From positions 1-39,428 of IMG/VR virus record IMGVR_UViG_3300025674_000115: a DNA stretch of 39,428 nucleotides, one strand, 5' to 3'. This document shows, in pieces, positions 1-7,575 of this stretch. Both the position numbers and the translations under genes were made by a program. Within the stretch, counting starts at the first letter, position 1. The number at the start of each line of letters is the position of its first letter. The stretch is from a virus. The notes beneath the pieces are model-generated. The model had not been told where the DNA came from and ran no database searches. It was given only the letters and a program-made list of their open reading frames with translations.

Positions 1-464
1 CGAATTACATAAGAATATGTGCCTCCATTATCCTCAAAGAAAGCACCATCAGTCTCATTAAACAATCCGAATCTTCTACGAATACCTACTTGTGGTGCTT
101 CTAGACGAATTGCAAATGCGAGAGTTGCTGGTCTACCAGGAATGTATCTCATTACATTCTTCGTCTGCCTGACAACCTTACTACCAGCAGTAGATCCAAC
201 TTCCATAACCACATTACTGGAACTGGCATTATAAGTAGCGGTTCCAACACCAACTACTCTCTCATCCCATACATCAGTCTCCTTACCATACTGGAAAGTA
301 TTGAAGAAGACTGTTTGGAAAGGAGCAACCTTTAATCTGTTATTGTCAGAAAACTGAGGTCTCCAGTCAGTCTGGTTTCCCCAGTGATCTGCGATATTAT
401 AAACCTCAAAGAGACTTCTCTCCTGGTTTAGGAAGTCTTGTTCTTTTTTATTCCACTGTGCCAT
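1..464 (-). CDS. Putative virion structural protein, N-terminal part (runs off window)
   Basis: An open frame starts at the ATG at 464 and stays open to the left edge, giving about 154 residues. It begins MAQWNKKEQDFLNQERSLFE and later shows RRRFGLFNETDGAFFED. I recall this type of N-terminus and the RFGxFxExDGAFFE motif from structural proteins of T4-like cyanophages, but I cannot assign a T4 gene number. It follows the 106-aa gene with a 3-base gap, so it is probably co-transcribed with it from the late-promoter motif at 816-823. The C-terminal part lies outside the window. Confidence 0.72.
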   Translation of the reverse strand, partial: MAQWNKKEQDFLNQERSLFEVYNIADHWGNQTDWRPQFSDNNRLKVAPFQTVFFNTFQYGKETDVWDERVVGVGTATYNASSSNVVMEVGSTAGSKVVRQTKNVMRYIPGRPATLAFAIRLEAPQVGIRRRFGLFNETDGAFFEDNGGTYSYVI

Positions 465-467
465 GAA

Positions 468-788
468 TTAAACCCAATCTAGTTTTGCTGGATGATATCT
501 CTTAGAATCTTTTACTTGAATATTTTTTGACTCAGAATTGATAGGATAAATTTGATGTACAATTGCACCAGGATACTGACTTTGAAGTTCTTCTGCTAAT
601 CTTTCTCTACTTGGAATACCATCTTTTGCATTAAACTCCATTCTATAAAGTTGACCTTGCCATACAAGATCTGCAGCAAAATCTTCTCCAACCTGTTGGG
701 GGGAAGATGAACCGCCAATATTTAATGTTCCATTAAAGTCACCATTAATTGTGACGCTTTCTGAAAGAAACTGATTAAAACTTTTCAT
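468..788 (-). CDS. Small cyanophage protein sharing a domain with the upstream 384-aa protein
   Basis: This 106-aa protein begins MKSFNQFLSES, an N-terminus type I recall from several cyanophage proteins. Residues 40-84 have the pattern W-x-G-x-x-Y-x-M ... PSRER ... YPGAIV ... YP. The same pattern is in residues 208-256 of the neighbouring 384-aa protein (YGKYYTIRLFF, PSREE, YPTGKV, YYP). The two genes therefore carry related copies of one small alpha/beta domain of unknown function. The start lies 28 bases downstream of an AATAAATA late-promoter motif placed within the 3' end of the upstream gene. Function unknown; a minor virion or internal protein is a guess. Confidence 0.75.
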   Translation of the reverse strand: MKSFNQFLSESVTINGDFNGTLNIGGSSSPQQVGEDFAADLVWQGQLYRMEFNAKDGIPSRERLAEELQSQYPGAIVHQIYPINSESKNIQVKDSKRYHPAKLDWV

Positions 789-789
789 A

Positions 790-1944
790 TTAGCAATTCC
801 AAGCTCTTAGACTCTTATTTATTCTGCTATTTGGATCACTAGCAGTTTTAGATGAAGTCAATTTTTTCTTCATACCTTTCATTCGAGCGCAGAATGATGC
901 CCTACGCTTGTTTCCAACCTTTTTGCTTGGTGCTTTAAGGTCAGATCCTGGATTTTCTCTTTCGTAAGACTTACGTCCTTTTTCGTTGAGTCCTCCTTTT
1001 TTATTTTGTCCTTCTTTTCTTGTCCAAGCTGCTCCTTCACCGATTACTCCTATGTTTAGTAGATAGTTTCTGCGTCGCTTCTCAGCACTATCATATGTGG
1101 TGTTGCCACCCTTAGGTTCTGGTTTGTACTCAGCCTCTTCTCTTGCAATAACATAGTTATCAGATCCAACCGTATTCATTGCGGGATAATATGCAAGAAC
1201 TTTACCAGTTGGATAAATTTTTGCGACAGCTGTATTTATTTCTTCTCTAGAAGGCTGCTCAGCGCCAGAGAAGAATAATCTAATGGTATAATACTTACCA
1301 TAGAAGTTTACCATTACAGTGTAAACTCTACCATTAGTCTGAACTCTTTTAATGTTTTCAGACACAGGTACACAATTGGGAACCATTTTCTTCCCTTTCT
1401 TTTTCATACCCTCTTGCTTATAACCATCCCAGCACTTTTCATCTAGAATTTTTGCTACGATTGGAGATACTTCTTCTTTCTTATTCCCCCAATTCTTTGC
1501 ACCGACCTTACGGCACTTAACTAGAGCACCAGATGCATAAGCAGAGGGCCATACAGAATAGCGAGACTTTACTTTCTTATAGCAGGCATCCTTCTCACCT
1601 GCTGCTTCTTTTTGCATATGGCAATCACAACCACATCCTTCCTTCTTGACTTTTCCGCAGCCGCAGTTCTTACAACCTGCTTCTTCCTGATGTACCATTT
1701 TCGCCTTTCCTTTTCTATTTGGATTTGGATCTTCTTTACGTTTTTTAGCTGCTCTCTTATTTCTTTCTTCTTTATCTAATGATGCACGGTCATCAGGATC
1801 ACGGCAGTATGGCTTAGTTTTTTGACCTGGCTGTTTTGCACAAGGTTTACCATCATATTTACCACCAGCTTGAACCCATCCGCCACCTTTAAACCAGTCG
1901 CGGAGCGAGTATCCTTTGTCTCTGGCGGATTTACCGTCTCTCAT
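790..1944 (-). CDS. Mosaic basic Cys-rich phage protein (DUF5872-like and DUF6321-like modules)
   Basis: This 384-aa, very Lys/Arg-rich protein looks built from modules. Residues 13-83 hold SLRDWFKGGGW, GGKYDGKPCAKQPGQ and a CRDPDDRAS/ERNKRAAKKRKEDP segment. Residues 91-109 are a Cys/His cluster (C91, C94, C96, C104, C106, C108, H109) that could bind metal. Residues 120-154 hold RYSVWPSAYASGALVKCRK (DUF5872-like). Residues 171-193 hold CWDGYKQEGMKKKGKKMVPN. Residues 208-256 match the domain in the 106-aa neighbour. Residues 305-384 hold AWTRKEGQNKKGGLNEKGRK and a C-terminal FCARMKGM segment (DUF6321-like). I recall such modules from many marine phage proteins. The charge suggests nucleic-acid contact, but the role is unknown. 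A CTAAATA motif lies 23 bases upstream of the start. Confidence 0.8.
   Translation of the reverse strand: MRDGKSARDKGYSLRDWFKGGGWVQAGGKYDGKPCAKQPGQKTKPYCRDPDDRASLDKEERNKRAAKKRKEDPNPNRKGKAKMVHQEEAGCKNCGCGKVKKEGCGCDCHMQKEAAGEKDACYKKVKSRYSVWPSAYASGALVKCRKVGAKNWGNKKEEVSPIVAKILDEKCWDGYKQEGMKKKGKKMVPNCVPVSENIKRVQTNGRVYTVMVNFYGKYYTIRLFFSGAEQPSREEINTAVAKIYPTGKVLAYYPAMNTVGSDNYVIAREEAEYKPEPKGGNTTYDSAEKRRRNYLLNIGVIGEGAAWTRKEGQNKKGGLNEKGRKSYERENPGSDLKAPSKKVGNKRRASFCARMKGMKKKLTSSKTASDPNSRINKSLRAWNC
816..823 (-). promoter_or_regulatory. Late promoter motif AATAAATA
   Basis: Minus-strand AATAAATA in the 3' end of the 384-aa gene, 28 bases before the ATG at 788. Fits NATAAATA. Confidence 0.5.
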
Positions 1945-1949
1945 TTTAT

Positions 1950-2366
1950 TTAATCTTGATTATTATTATTTAGAATTCCTTGCTTAATTAATTTAGAAAG
2001 TTCTGCTGTGGAACCAACAAATAAGGAATTATTTACTGTTGTTGGTCTTGCATGTTTCTCATCAAGATCCTTCATTTTCTTTTGAAGATCCATTAACTTA
2101 TCAGCAACATCAGCGACATTTTTGATTAACTGTCCAGCAACCTCATAAGCTCTAGGGTGATCTGAACTAGTTGCAACTTCCAAGATACCATCTACAGCTT
2201 CTTGCCCCTTCTCAATCAAGGCATAAAGCTGACCTCTAGTATATTCATAGTCTTTCTGAGGTTCTTCAACTTTAATAATTTTTGGTTTTTCAGATTTAAC
2301 TATTTCTGAAGACTCAACCTCAGATTCAACGTTTAAAGCGTCACTAATTTTGTCGAAAGTATTCAT
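1950..2366 (-). CDS. gp16: Terminase small subunit (gp16-like)
   Basis: This 138-aa acidic protein has a charged N-terminal arm. A helical core follows, running from about YEYTRGQLYALIEKGQEAVD through SSDHPRAYEVAGQLIKNVAD to MDLQKKMKDLDEKHA. The HPRAYEV and LYALIEKGQEA signatures are ones I associate with the small terminase of T4-like cyanophages, which recognises concatemeric phage DNA and regulates the large subunit gp17 during packaging. Its position directly after gp13-gp14-gp15 matches T4 order. The large subunit is not in the window; two other genes and a partial one follow, so gp17 would lie farther left. Confidence 0.88.
   Translation of the reverse strand: MNTFDKISDALNVESEVESSEIVKSEKPKIIKVEEPQKDYEYTRGQLYALIEKGQEAVDGILEVATSSDHPRAYEVAGQLIKNVADVADKLMDLQKKMKDLDEKHARPTTVNNSLFVGSTAELSKLIKQGILNNNNQD
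1967..1973 (-). promoter_or_regulatory. CTAAATA motif upstream of 384-aa gene
   Basis: Minus-strand CTAAATA, 23 bases before the ATG at 1944, the same distance as the CTAAATA before gp25. Possibly a late-promoter variant. Confidence 0.45.
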
Positions 2367-2367
2367 G

Positions 2368-3219
2368 CTAGAGATCTACATCTGTTTGCTGTGATGGACT
2401 ATAAGTTTTAAAATCTTGGAAGAATGAAACAGTCTCATTAAATCCAAAATCGTCACCAGCTTCTACTAACGGATCATCAGCAGAATTTACAACACCATCG
2501 TTGTTATAATCTTGCAGCGCCTTAGGTGTTGCTGTATAACGTACTTCACGCTTTGCAGTTGTTGTAGTGTTACCGTAGTAATCAACTGAAACCTTCTTAA
2601 TAAGCTTATCTGCCGAATCAACAACAGGCCCAATAAGAGAAGTTTTTGCTGTGAAGTTTAATGTATATATAATAACCCTGCCTTGATCGAAGGATCCTTC
2701 ATAATTATCATCTGGTGGATCCACAGAATCCAAGATAATGGGAATATCTCTTTTTTCTCCAATTGATTCAACTAAGTTAATAGTTACATTGAAAGCTGGC
2801 TGGAAATATGGTAGAATCTGTTCAATAATCTCAAGCACATCTTCCTGTGTTTGAGACATGATAGAAAGCTGAAATTTGATATTATATGGAACTGGCATGA
2901 AGACTTTTTGTAGTCTTGCATTATTATCAACCGCTTTAAATGTTTGCGTTACACTGCTTTTTCTTGAAGGGTCATATTGTATTCCCTTCATTTCAAATGC
3001 AAGTCTTGGGAGAGTTATAGTTCTTTTCTTATTTAAATCAGGCTGCTGTTCAATTCTTGCTAAGAACTTTTGTGTTGGGCCATAAGCAAGAGGAACTTTC
3101 ATAGCCGACACGACGTTACCGTTAGAGTCTTCTTTTCTAACTTCAATGTCATTGAACAAAGTACCAAACCCAATGATAGTTTTTCTTATGATTTGGTGAT
3201 AATAGTAATTTCCTAACAT
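2368..3219 (-). CDS. gp15: Tail completion / sheath stabiliser protein (gp15-like)
   Basis: This 283-aa protein begins MLGNYYYHQIIRKTIIGFGT and contains FNDIEVRK, PLAYGPTQKFLAR and LPRLAFEM. This N-terminal block is characteristic of cyanophage gp15, which caps the contracted tail tube and sheath at the head-proximal end and joins the tail to the neck. The family core spans roughly residues 1-200. The C-terminal tail (after about 210) is acidic and includes DYNNDGVVNSADD, which resembles an EF-hand or dockerin-type calcium loop (D-x-N-x-D-G). Calcium binding there is inference. The start overlaps the end of gp14 by one base, so translational coupling is likely. Confidence 0.9.
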   Translation of the reverse strand: MLGNYYYHQIIRKTIIGFGTLFNDIEVRKEDSNGNVVSAMKVPLAYGPTQKFLARIEQQPDLNKKRTITLPRLAFEMKGIQYDPSRKSSVTQTFKAVDNNARLQKVFMPVPYNIKFQLSIMSQTQEDVLEIIEQILPYFQPAFNVTINLVESIGEKRDIPIILDSVDPPDDNYEGSFDQGRVIIYTLNFTAKTSLIGPVVDSADKLIKKVSVDYYGNTTTTAKREVRYTATPKALQDYNNDGVVNSADDPLVEAGDDFGFNETVSFFQDFKTYSPSQQTDVDL

Positions 3220-4631
3220 CAGTATTCTCCGAATGGATTATTTTCTGTAAAATCTAATATTCCGTCTGCTTCTGTTTCAATAAGTTCATTCTGCGAGGCA
3301 TTTTCCTCGTCATTATAATAATCGGCAGTGTATAGTATGTATCTTCCAGTTGATCCAATTCCTGTATGATACGTTGCTGCAGACCCTACAATTACTTCAC
3401 CAGGAATAAATCTTCCAGACAATCTGTAAATCTTAAGAACCTTATTGACGGCATCCCAATCCTTAACAATTGCCTGTGTACCAGATGTTTCTCCAGTAAT
3501 AACTTCATTGTATAGATAATTTCCAGTAGAAATACCTGGAGGTAAAATGCTGATATTTGGTGCAGTTGTATAACCAGCTCCTGCATTAGTAATATAAATG
3601 CTGGAAACAAAGCCATTTGCAATTCTAACTTCTGCTGTTGCAGTTACACCAGATCCAGATAGAGGTGGATCGATAGTTATCGTCGGAGCACCTGAATAAT
3701 TAGCTCCAGCATTATTAATCTGGATATTTGAGATAGTTCCGTCAGCGATTGAGGCAGTGGCAATACCACCACTTCCACCACCACCGCTGATAGTAACTGT
3801 TGGAGCTGCTGTATATCCACCACCAGGATTTGTCAATACTATTCGTTCGATTGACAATGCTGATGTGAATCCAACAGAAGATCTACTAGTTGTAATAGCA
3901 ACTGCTGTTGCAGTAAGACCACCAGACGGAGCCGCAGAGAATGTGACCATTGGTGTTGATGTGTATCCATATCCATCATTTACTAAGTGTACTTGACTTA
4001 CTGCTCCTGCAGGAATAATAGTAGTTCCAGCACCAGCAGTATTTGCAATTCCAGTCAATGTTAATATAGAATCAACTCCTCTTTCAGCAACTGTAGTGTC
4101 AATTTCAAATACACCAGTGTCAATAACTTCATCCTCGAATACGAATGGCTCGCATCTAAGTTCATAAACATATAGATTGTTGAGTTGGTAAAATTCTACT
4201 TCATGCTCAACAAATTTAATTTCGTATAGAGTATCTGTTAATGGGAAGTATATTAAGTCTCCTTCTTTTGGTCTATTCGTAATCTTTAGATTATCATCAG
4301 CTAGTTCTGCTTCAAGGAATGGGGTAATAAAATCTTCATACTTTTCTTTGGATATAATTAGAGATAAATCATCATTTGCCTGAACACCAAACTTGGTCAG
4401 CAAATCTCCACCACCACCAAATCCACCATAAGAAGCTACATAAGCTTCCATATAGTAATTGTCATTGAAACGTGCGAGGATATTCTCTCTTAGTATTCCA
4501 TCATTGATTGCATAACCTCTTGGTAGGTATCCAATATTGACACCATACATCTTCAACTGCTCGTTGATAAGATCTTGCAGAAGTCTTTGCTCGGAATAAT
4601 TTCCTTGAATGAAGTATGGATTTAATGCCAT
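3219..4631 (-). CDS. gp14: Neck protein gp14-like, with inserted Gly-rich beta repeats
   Basis: This 470-aa protein begins MALNPYFIQGNYSEQRLLQD. Residues 1-185 carry the T4-like cyanophage gp14 core (YGVNIGYLPRG, RPKEGDLIYFPL, YELRCEPFVFEDE). gp14 forms the neck ring below the head with gp13. T4 gp14 is much shorter; the extra length comes from residues of about 190-370, which hold four imperfect repeats of a pattern like V-x-x-V-x-[LI]-x-N-x-G-x-G-Y-x-x-x-P-x-[IV]-x-[IF] followed by a Gly/Ala/Thr-rich strand. These could form a surface-exposed beta structure on the neck. The final 50 residues, ending NNPFGEY, return to family-like sequence. The gene sits between gp13 and gp15, as in T4. Confidence 0.88.
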   Translation of the reverse strand: MALNPYFIQGNYSEQRLLQDLINEQLKMYGVNIGYLPRGYAINDGILRENILARFNDNYYMEAYVASYGGFGGGGDLLTKFGVQANDDLSLIISKEKYEDFITPFLEAELADDNLKITNRPKEGDLIYFPLTDTLYEIKFVEHEVEFYQLNNLYVYELRCEPFVFEDEVIDTGVFEIDTTVAERGVDSILTLTGIANTAGAGTTIIPAGAVSQVHLVNDGYGYTSTPMVTFSAAPSGGLTATAVAITTSRSSVGFTSALSIERIVLTNPGGGYTAAPTVTISGGGGSGGIATASIADGTISNIQINNAGANYSGAPTITIDPPLSGSGVTATAEVRIANGFVSSIYITNAGAGYTTAPNISILPPGISTGNYLYNEVITGETSGTQAIVKDWDAVNKVLKIYRLSGRFIPGEVIVGSAATYHTGIGSTGRYILYTADYYNDEENASQNELIETEADGILDFTENNPFGEY

Positions 4632-4637
4632 CTTTTA

Positions 4638-5441
4638 TTATCCGATCATGTCTAGAGGTGGTAATTCATACTCTGAAGACATCCTTGTCTTGATGTCTGC
4701 CAATTCGTTGACAGCATCATCATAGAGCTGTCTTCCATTTAGTTCTATGCCACCAGGAAGCTTAACTCCCTGGAACTTAATCATATTTTGACCCCACTGC
4801 TTCTTAATTAAAGATGTTAGATACAGCTTCAAGAAAGAGTCATTATAAATTTTAGAAAAATCTGCTGGGTCAAGAATTCTATAACACTCAACTACGATAT
4901 AAGTATTTACATTAATTTCAGACCAGTTCATATCAATATATAATCTGTTCTGGCGCTTTGAGTATCTAATTTTTTTACTTGGGCTAATTAGCCATTGAAT
5001 AGTCTCAAGATATTCTTTAACCATTGCATAGTTTAGTAGCTCAATAGATGTAAAATTATATACATCATTTAAGAAAATTTGATATGCGACATTGAACATA
5101 CCACTTGACAATGTGCTATCATCGAGTCTGAATATTCCCTCAACCCCTATAACACTATCTGGGATTTCAATATAATTCTGAGATTCGTAATAAGTATATG
5201 TTGTTACGCCGACCGTTCTTTCTGTTGTTGCATTACTCTTTGCTCTATCAATATCATCCTGTGTAATCTTATATTTCAAATACATCTTTTCGACACCATC
5301 AAAGTGTCTCTCATTGAATAGTTGCAAAGCATCATCAACAAGATCGTCAATTTGATCATCGTCAACATTAATTTCCAGCACAGGATAGCCTAATTTTCGT
5401 AGGCAATAATCAATCAATTCTTGTCTGCTGGATGGTTTCAT
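4638..5441 (-). CDS. gp13: Neck protein (gp13-like)
   Basis: This 267-aa protein begins MKPSSRQELIDYCLRKLGYP, followed by VLEINVDDDQIDDLVDDALQ and LFNERHFDGVEKMYLKYKIT. This is the hallmark N-terminal half of cyanophage gp13, the neck protein that closes the filled head with gp14. Later segments (IEIPDSVIGVEGIFRLDD, DMNWSEINVNTYIVVECYR, LKLYLTSLIKKQWGQNMIKF) also fit the family. Length is close to the usual size. Its ATG overlaps the stop of the 69-aa coiled-coil gene as ATGA, indicating coupled translation. gp14 follows after a 6-base gap. Confidence 0.92.
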   Translation of the reverse strand: MKPSSRQELIDYCLRKLGYPVLEINVDDDQIDDLVDDALQLFNERHFDGVEKMYLKYKITQDDIDRAKSNATTERTVGVTTYTYYESQNYIEIPDSVIGVEGIFRLDDSTLSSGMFNVAYQIFLNDVYNFTSIELLNYAMVKEYLETIQWLISPSKKIRYSKRQNRLYIDMNWSEINVNTYIVVECYRILDPADFSKIYNDSFLKLYLTSLIKKQWGQNMIKFQGVKLPGGIELNGRQLYDDAVNELADIKTRMSSEYELPPLDMIG

Positions 5442-5647
5442 TGTTCCCTCTTAATTTTTTCTATTTCAGCTTGAAGTTCTCGTTTATCTTCTAGAATTTG
5501 GTGATAGTCTTGAATTAAACTCTGAAACTTTGCTTCTAACAATGCATTTTCTTTGTATAACGATGTCATTTTATCGGATAATGTTTTTACTAAAACATTG
5601 ACATCAACTTGCACATCATCAGGATTCATATCAATAGGCTCCTCCAT
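5438..5647 (-). CDS. Small coiled-coil protein
   Basis: This 69-aa protein has an acidic N-terminus (MEEPIDMNPDDVQVDVN) followed by a long predicted coiled coil (VLVKTLSDKMTSLYKENALL... EAEIEKIKREQ) with hydrophobic residues at heptad spacing. It overlaps the preceding structural gene by 17 bases and joins gp13 by an ATGA overlap, so it is clearly in the operon. It is at the place where T4 has gp12 and fibritin genes. An assembly or trimerisation aid is possible, but no function can be assigned. Confidence 0.75.
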   Translation of the reverse strand: MEEPIDMNPDDVQVDVNVLVKTLSDKMTSLYKENALLEAKFQSLIQDYHQILEDKRELQAEIEKIKREQ

Positions 5648-6767
5648 CTATAGTAGTAGTCCAAACAGGAACATTTGTTCCAGGTTGTGTTGTAAGTATA
5701 TAGTTTGAAGTCGATAAACCACTAGCAGGATCTGTAGTAGAATTCATCAAACCAGTGGAGTCAAAATACACAACGCCATTAGTGCTAGTATCTTCTAACT
5801 GATAGTAGATACCTTTGATATCAAGATATCCCTTTGTTCCACTTACATAACCACGAACACCAGTTGATGTTGTGATGCCAATAGTTGCATCTGGAATGAA
5901 AGTAAATTTCTGATTATAATCTTGGAAACCAAAGAAACCAGTTTTAGTTGCAGTTGTTCCCAATCCAACAGAATCATCATTGTAAGTGAATGAAATACCC
6001 CTATCTGTTTGAGTATCCCACCCATAAGCAATTGTGATTTCTGTTCCAGATGAAATTCCTGCTGAAACTGTCCCAGCAATGCTGACAGTCTTATTTAATT
6101 CATCATAAGAAACAATTGTGCTTAAAGTTTCTGATGGAAGTCCAGCTACACCTCTAAGAACATCACCAGTATTAATACCAGCAATAGAATCAACTCCTAG
6201 TACGCTAGAGCCAATTCCAACATTTCCTACAATAATACGAACAGAGGTTGGATCACTTAATGCTAAAATTGGATCTTCAACAGTTACTGTTCTAGAATTT
6301 AAATTACTAGTTTCACCATAAACTTCAAGATTACCTTTAATAATTACTGTGCCTTCATTGCTATCAGTTGGATATGGATCAAGATATAATACATTACCAG
6401 TTCCAGGTTTTGTGCTAATTACATTGGTATTAACTGTACTAGATGTGAAGCTAGTTATGCCACCAACAGTTAGATCCCCACCAATAGTTAAATTTCCAAC
6501 AAGATCAAGACTGCTAATCTGACCATCTTCATTTAAAATAACCGCTTTGCCAGCAGATGTTACACCAGGCTCAACATCTAAAAGATTTGTATAGTATCTA
6601 CCACCTTGAGCAATTGCATTTCCAGCCTGATCACCAATCCACAGTCTACCACCAACATTGGTAAATGAACCTGTGGAAATAGAAACTGCAATCTCACCAT
6701 ATTGTAACGTGGGTACTGTCGTTACCCCCGTTGTTCTTTTAATAAGAATAGTTGCTCCAACAGCCAT
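5631..6767 (-). CDS. Putative tail-fibre or whisker-like structural protein
   Basis: This 378-aa protein is rich in Gly, Thr, Ser and beta-branched residues. Its N-terminus contains TVPTLQYGEIAVSI and GGRLWIGDQAGNAI. A repetitive segment at about residues 90-125 (LVGNLTIGGDLTVGGITSFT) resembles beta-solenoid or triple-beta repeats of phage fibre proteins. The block LNSRTVTVEDPILALSD is one I recall from cyanophage structural proteins. It lies between the baseplate genes and gp13, at the position of the short tail fibre and fibritin in T4. No T4 number is assigned because the sequence does not resemble gp12 or Wac directly. It starts by a TAATG overlap with the 69-aa gene upstream. Confidence 0.75.
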   Translation of the reverse strand: MAVGATILIKRTTGVTTVPTLQYGEIAVSISTGSFTNVGGRLWIGDQAGNAIAQGGRYYTNLLDVEPGVTSAGKAVILNEDGQISSLDLVGNLTIGGDLTVGGITSFTSSTVNTNVISTKPGTGNVLYLDPYPTDSNEGTVIIKGNLEVYGETSNLNSRTVTVEDPILALSDPTSVRIIVGNVGIGSSVLGVDSIAGINTGDVLRGVAGLPSETLSTIVSYDELNKTVSIAGTVSAGISSGTEITIAYGWDTQTDRGISFTYNDDSVGLGTTATKTGFFGFQDYNQKFTFIPDATIGITTSTGVRGYVSGTKGYLDIKGIYYQLEDTSTNGVVYFDSTGLMNSTTDPASGLSTSNYILTTQPGTNVPVWTTTIDGGAY

Positions 6768-6976
6768 TAGAACTCACCTCCATCTAAGAGTGTTCCAGCT
6801 TCGAGGGCTGATGTTGCAGTCCACTTACCAGTGGCTGAATCGTAAACTAAAAAAGCATTATCAGACAAATTAGTTACATCAACATTTGACAATGCATTTA
6901 GAGTTGTTACACCCCTTAGATTGGTAGTAACTTTAATCCTGTTTTGGTCAGATATTCTTGTATTGAATTGCGTCAT
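6767..6976 (-). CDS. Short tail-associated protein
   Basis: This 69-aa protein contains LSNVDVTNLSDNAFLVYDSA followed by TGKWTATSAL. This motif is typical of short N-terminal attachment segments in cyanophage fibre and structural proteins, where it usually precedes repeat domains. Here it stands alone as a complete gene. It overlaps both neighbours (4 bases upstream, one base downstream as TAATG), so it appears co-translated with the 113-aa and 378-aa proteins. A role at a tail-fibre attachment site is inference. Confidence 0.72.
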   Translation of the reverse strand: MTQFNTRISDQNRIKVTTNLRGVTTLNALSNVDVTNLSDNAFLVYDSATGKWTATSALEAGTLLDGGEF

Positions 6977-7314
6977 GAGGTTGAAACTCCTGCAGTAATT
7001 GTTACTGTCCCTTCAACTACACGGGTTTTCAATCCAGTCGCTGTTTCAGTTAAGAGAATATCGTAAAGATATCTGCCCTCTTTAATTGAGGCAGATGCCG
7101 TTGATCCTATAGAAATTTTGATTTCACCATAATCAGGGCTTGGGAAAGTCACATCCATCGAATGTTTTGACGTGCTCGATGGGTGTTTTTTAATATGACA
7201 TGCACCTGTATATCCGTTCAAGTCAATAGGAAGGTCATTGTATTCCTCAAGCATAAATGATGAAGAAAAATCTGTGCCTTGCGGTATTACTAAATTGACG
7301 ACTCTTACAGACAT
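6973..7314 (-). CDS. Small beta-sandwich tail protein
   Basis: This 113-aa protein begins MSVRVVNLVIPQGTDFSSSF and looks all-beta (IDLNGYTGACHIKKHP, GEIKISIGSTASASIKEGRY, RVVEGTVTIT). The pattern resembles an Ig-like or BppU-N-type fold often found in phage baseplate proteins, but this is pattern recognition only. A perfect TATAAATA late-promoter octamer lies 27 bases upstream of the ATG, so this gene probably starts a late transcript that includes the 69-aa and 378-aa proteins and the neck genes. Confidence 0.78.
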   Translation of the reverse strand: MSVRVVNLVIPQGTDFSSSFMLEEYNDLPIDLNGYTGACHIKKHPSSTSKHSMDVTFPSPDYGEIKISIGSTASASIKEGRYLYDILLTETATGLKTRVVEGTVTITAGVSTS

Positions 7315-7340
7315 GCCTGCATACTATTATTGTCTTTAAG

Positions 7341-7348
7341 TATTTATA
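7341..7348 (-). promoter_or_regulatory. Late promoter TATAAATA
   Basis: Perfect T4-type late-promoter octamer on the minus strand, 27 bases before the ATG of the 113-aa tail protein, in the only gap of the tail-gene run here. Confidence 0.7.
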
Positions 7349-7574
7349 ACTTTGCTGCGAGTTGAGATAGCAAAGCTTTTACTTCTGCTAAATCACTTTT
7401 AATAGACTCAATTTCTTCTCTTTCTTTACTTCTTTGATCACGCAAAGAAATATATTTTTCATAGGCATTCTTATCCGTATTAATTATTGCTTTAGAGAAG
7501 GAATCCCTTTTGAGAGTAGTATTACCCTCTACAGGGATTAAATCCCTATCTTCCCTATCATATTGATTGTTCAT
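7344..7574 (-). CDS. Small charged coiled-coil protein
   Basis: This 76-aa protein has a polar N-terminus (MNNQYDREDRDLIPVEGNT) and a C-terminal coiled coil (EKYISLRDQRSKEREEIESI ... LAEVKALLSQLAAKL). It lies one base after the end of the 2486-aa baseplate gene and before the late promoter at 7341-7348, which its stop codon overlaps. Function unknown; the placement suggests a small virion or chaperone protein of the tail. Confidence 0.72.
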   Translation of the reverse strand: MNNQYDREDRDLIPVEGNTTLKRDSFSKAIINTDKNAYEKYISLRDQRSKEREEIESIKSDLAEVKALLSQLAAKL

Positions 7575-7575
7575 A

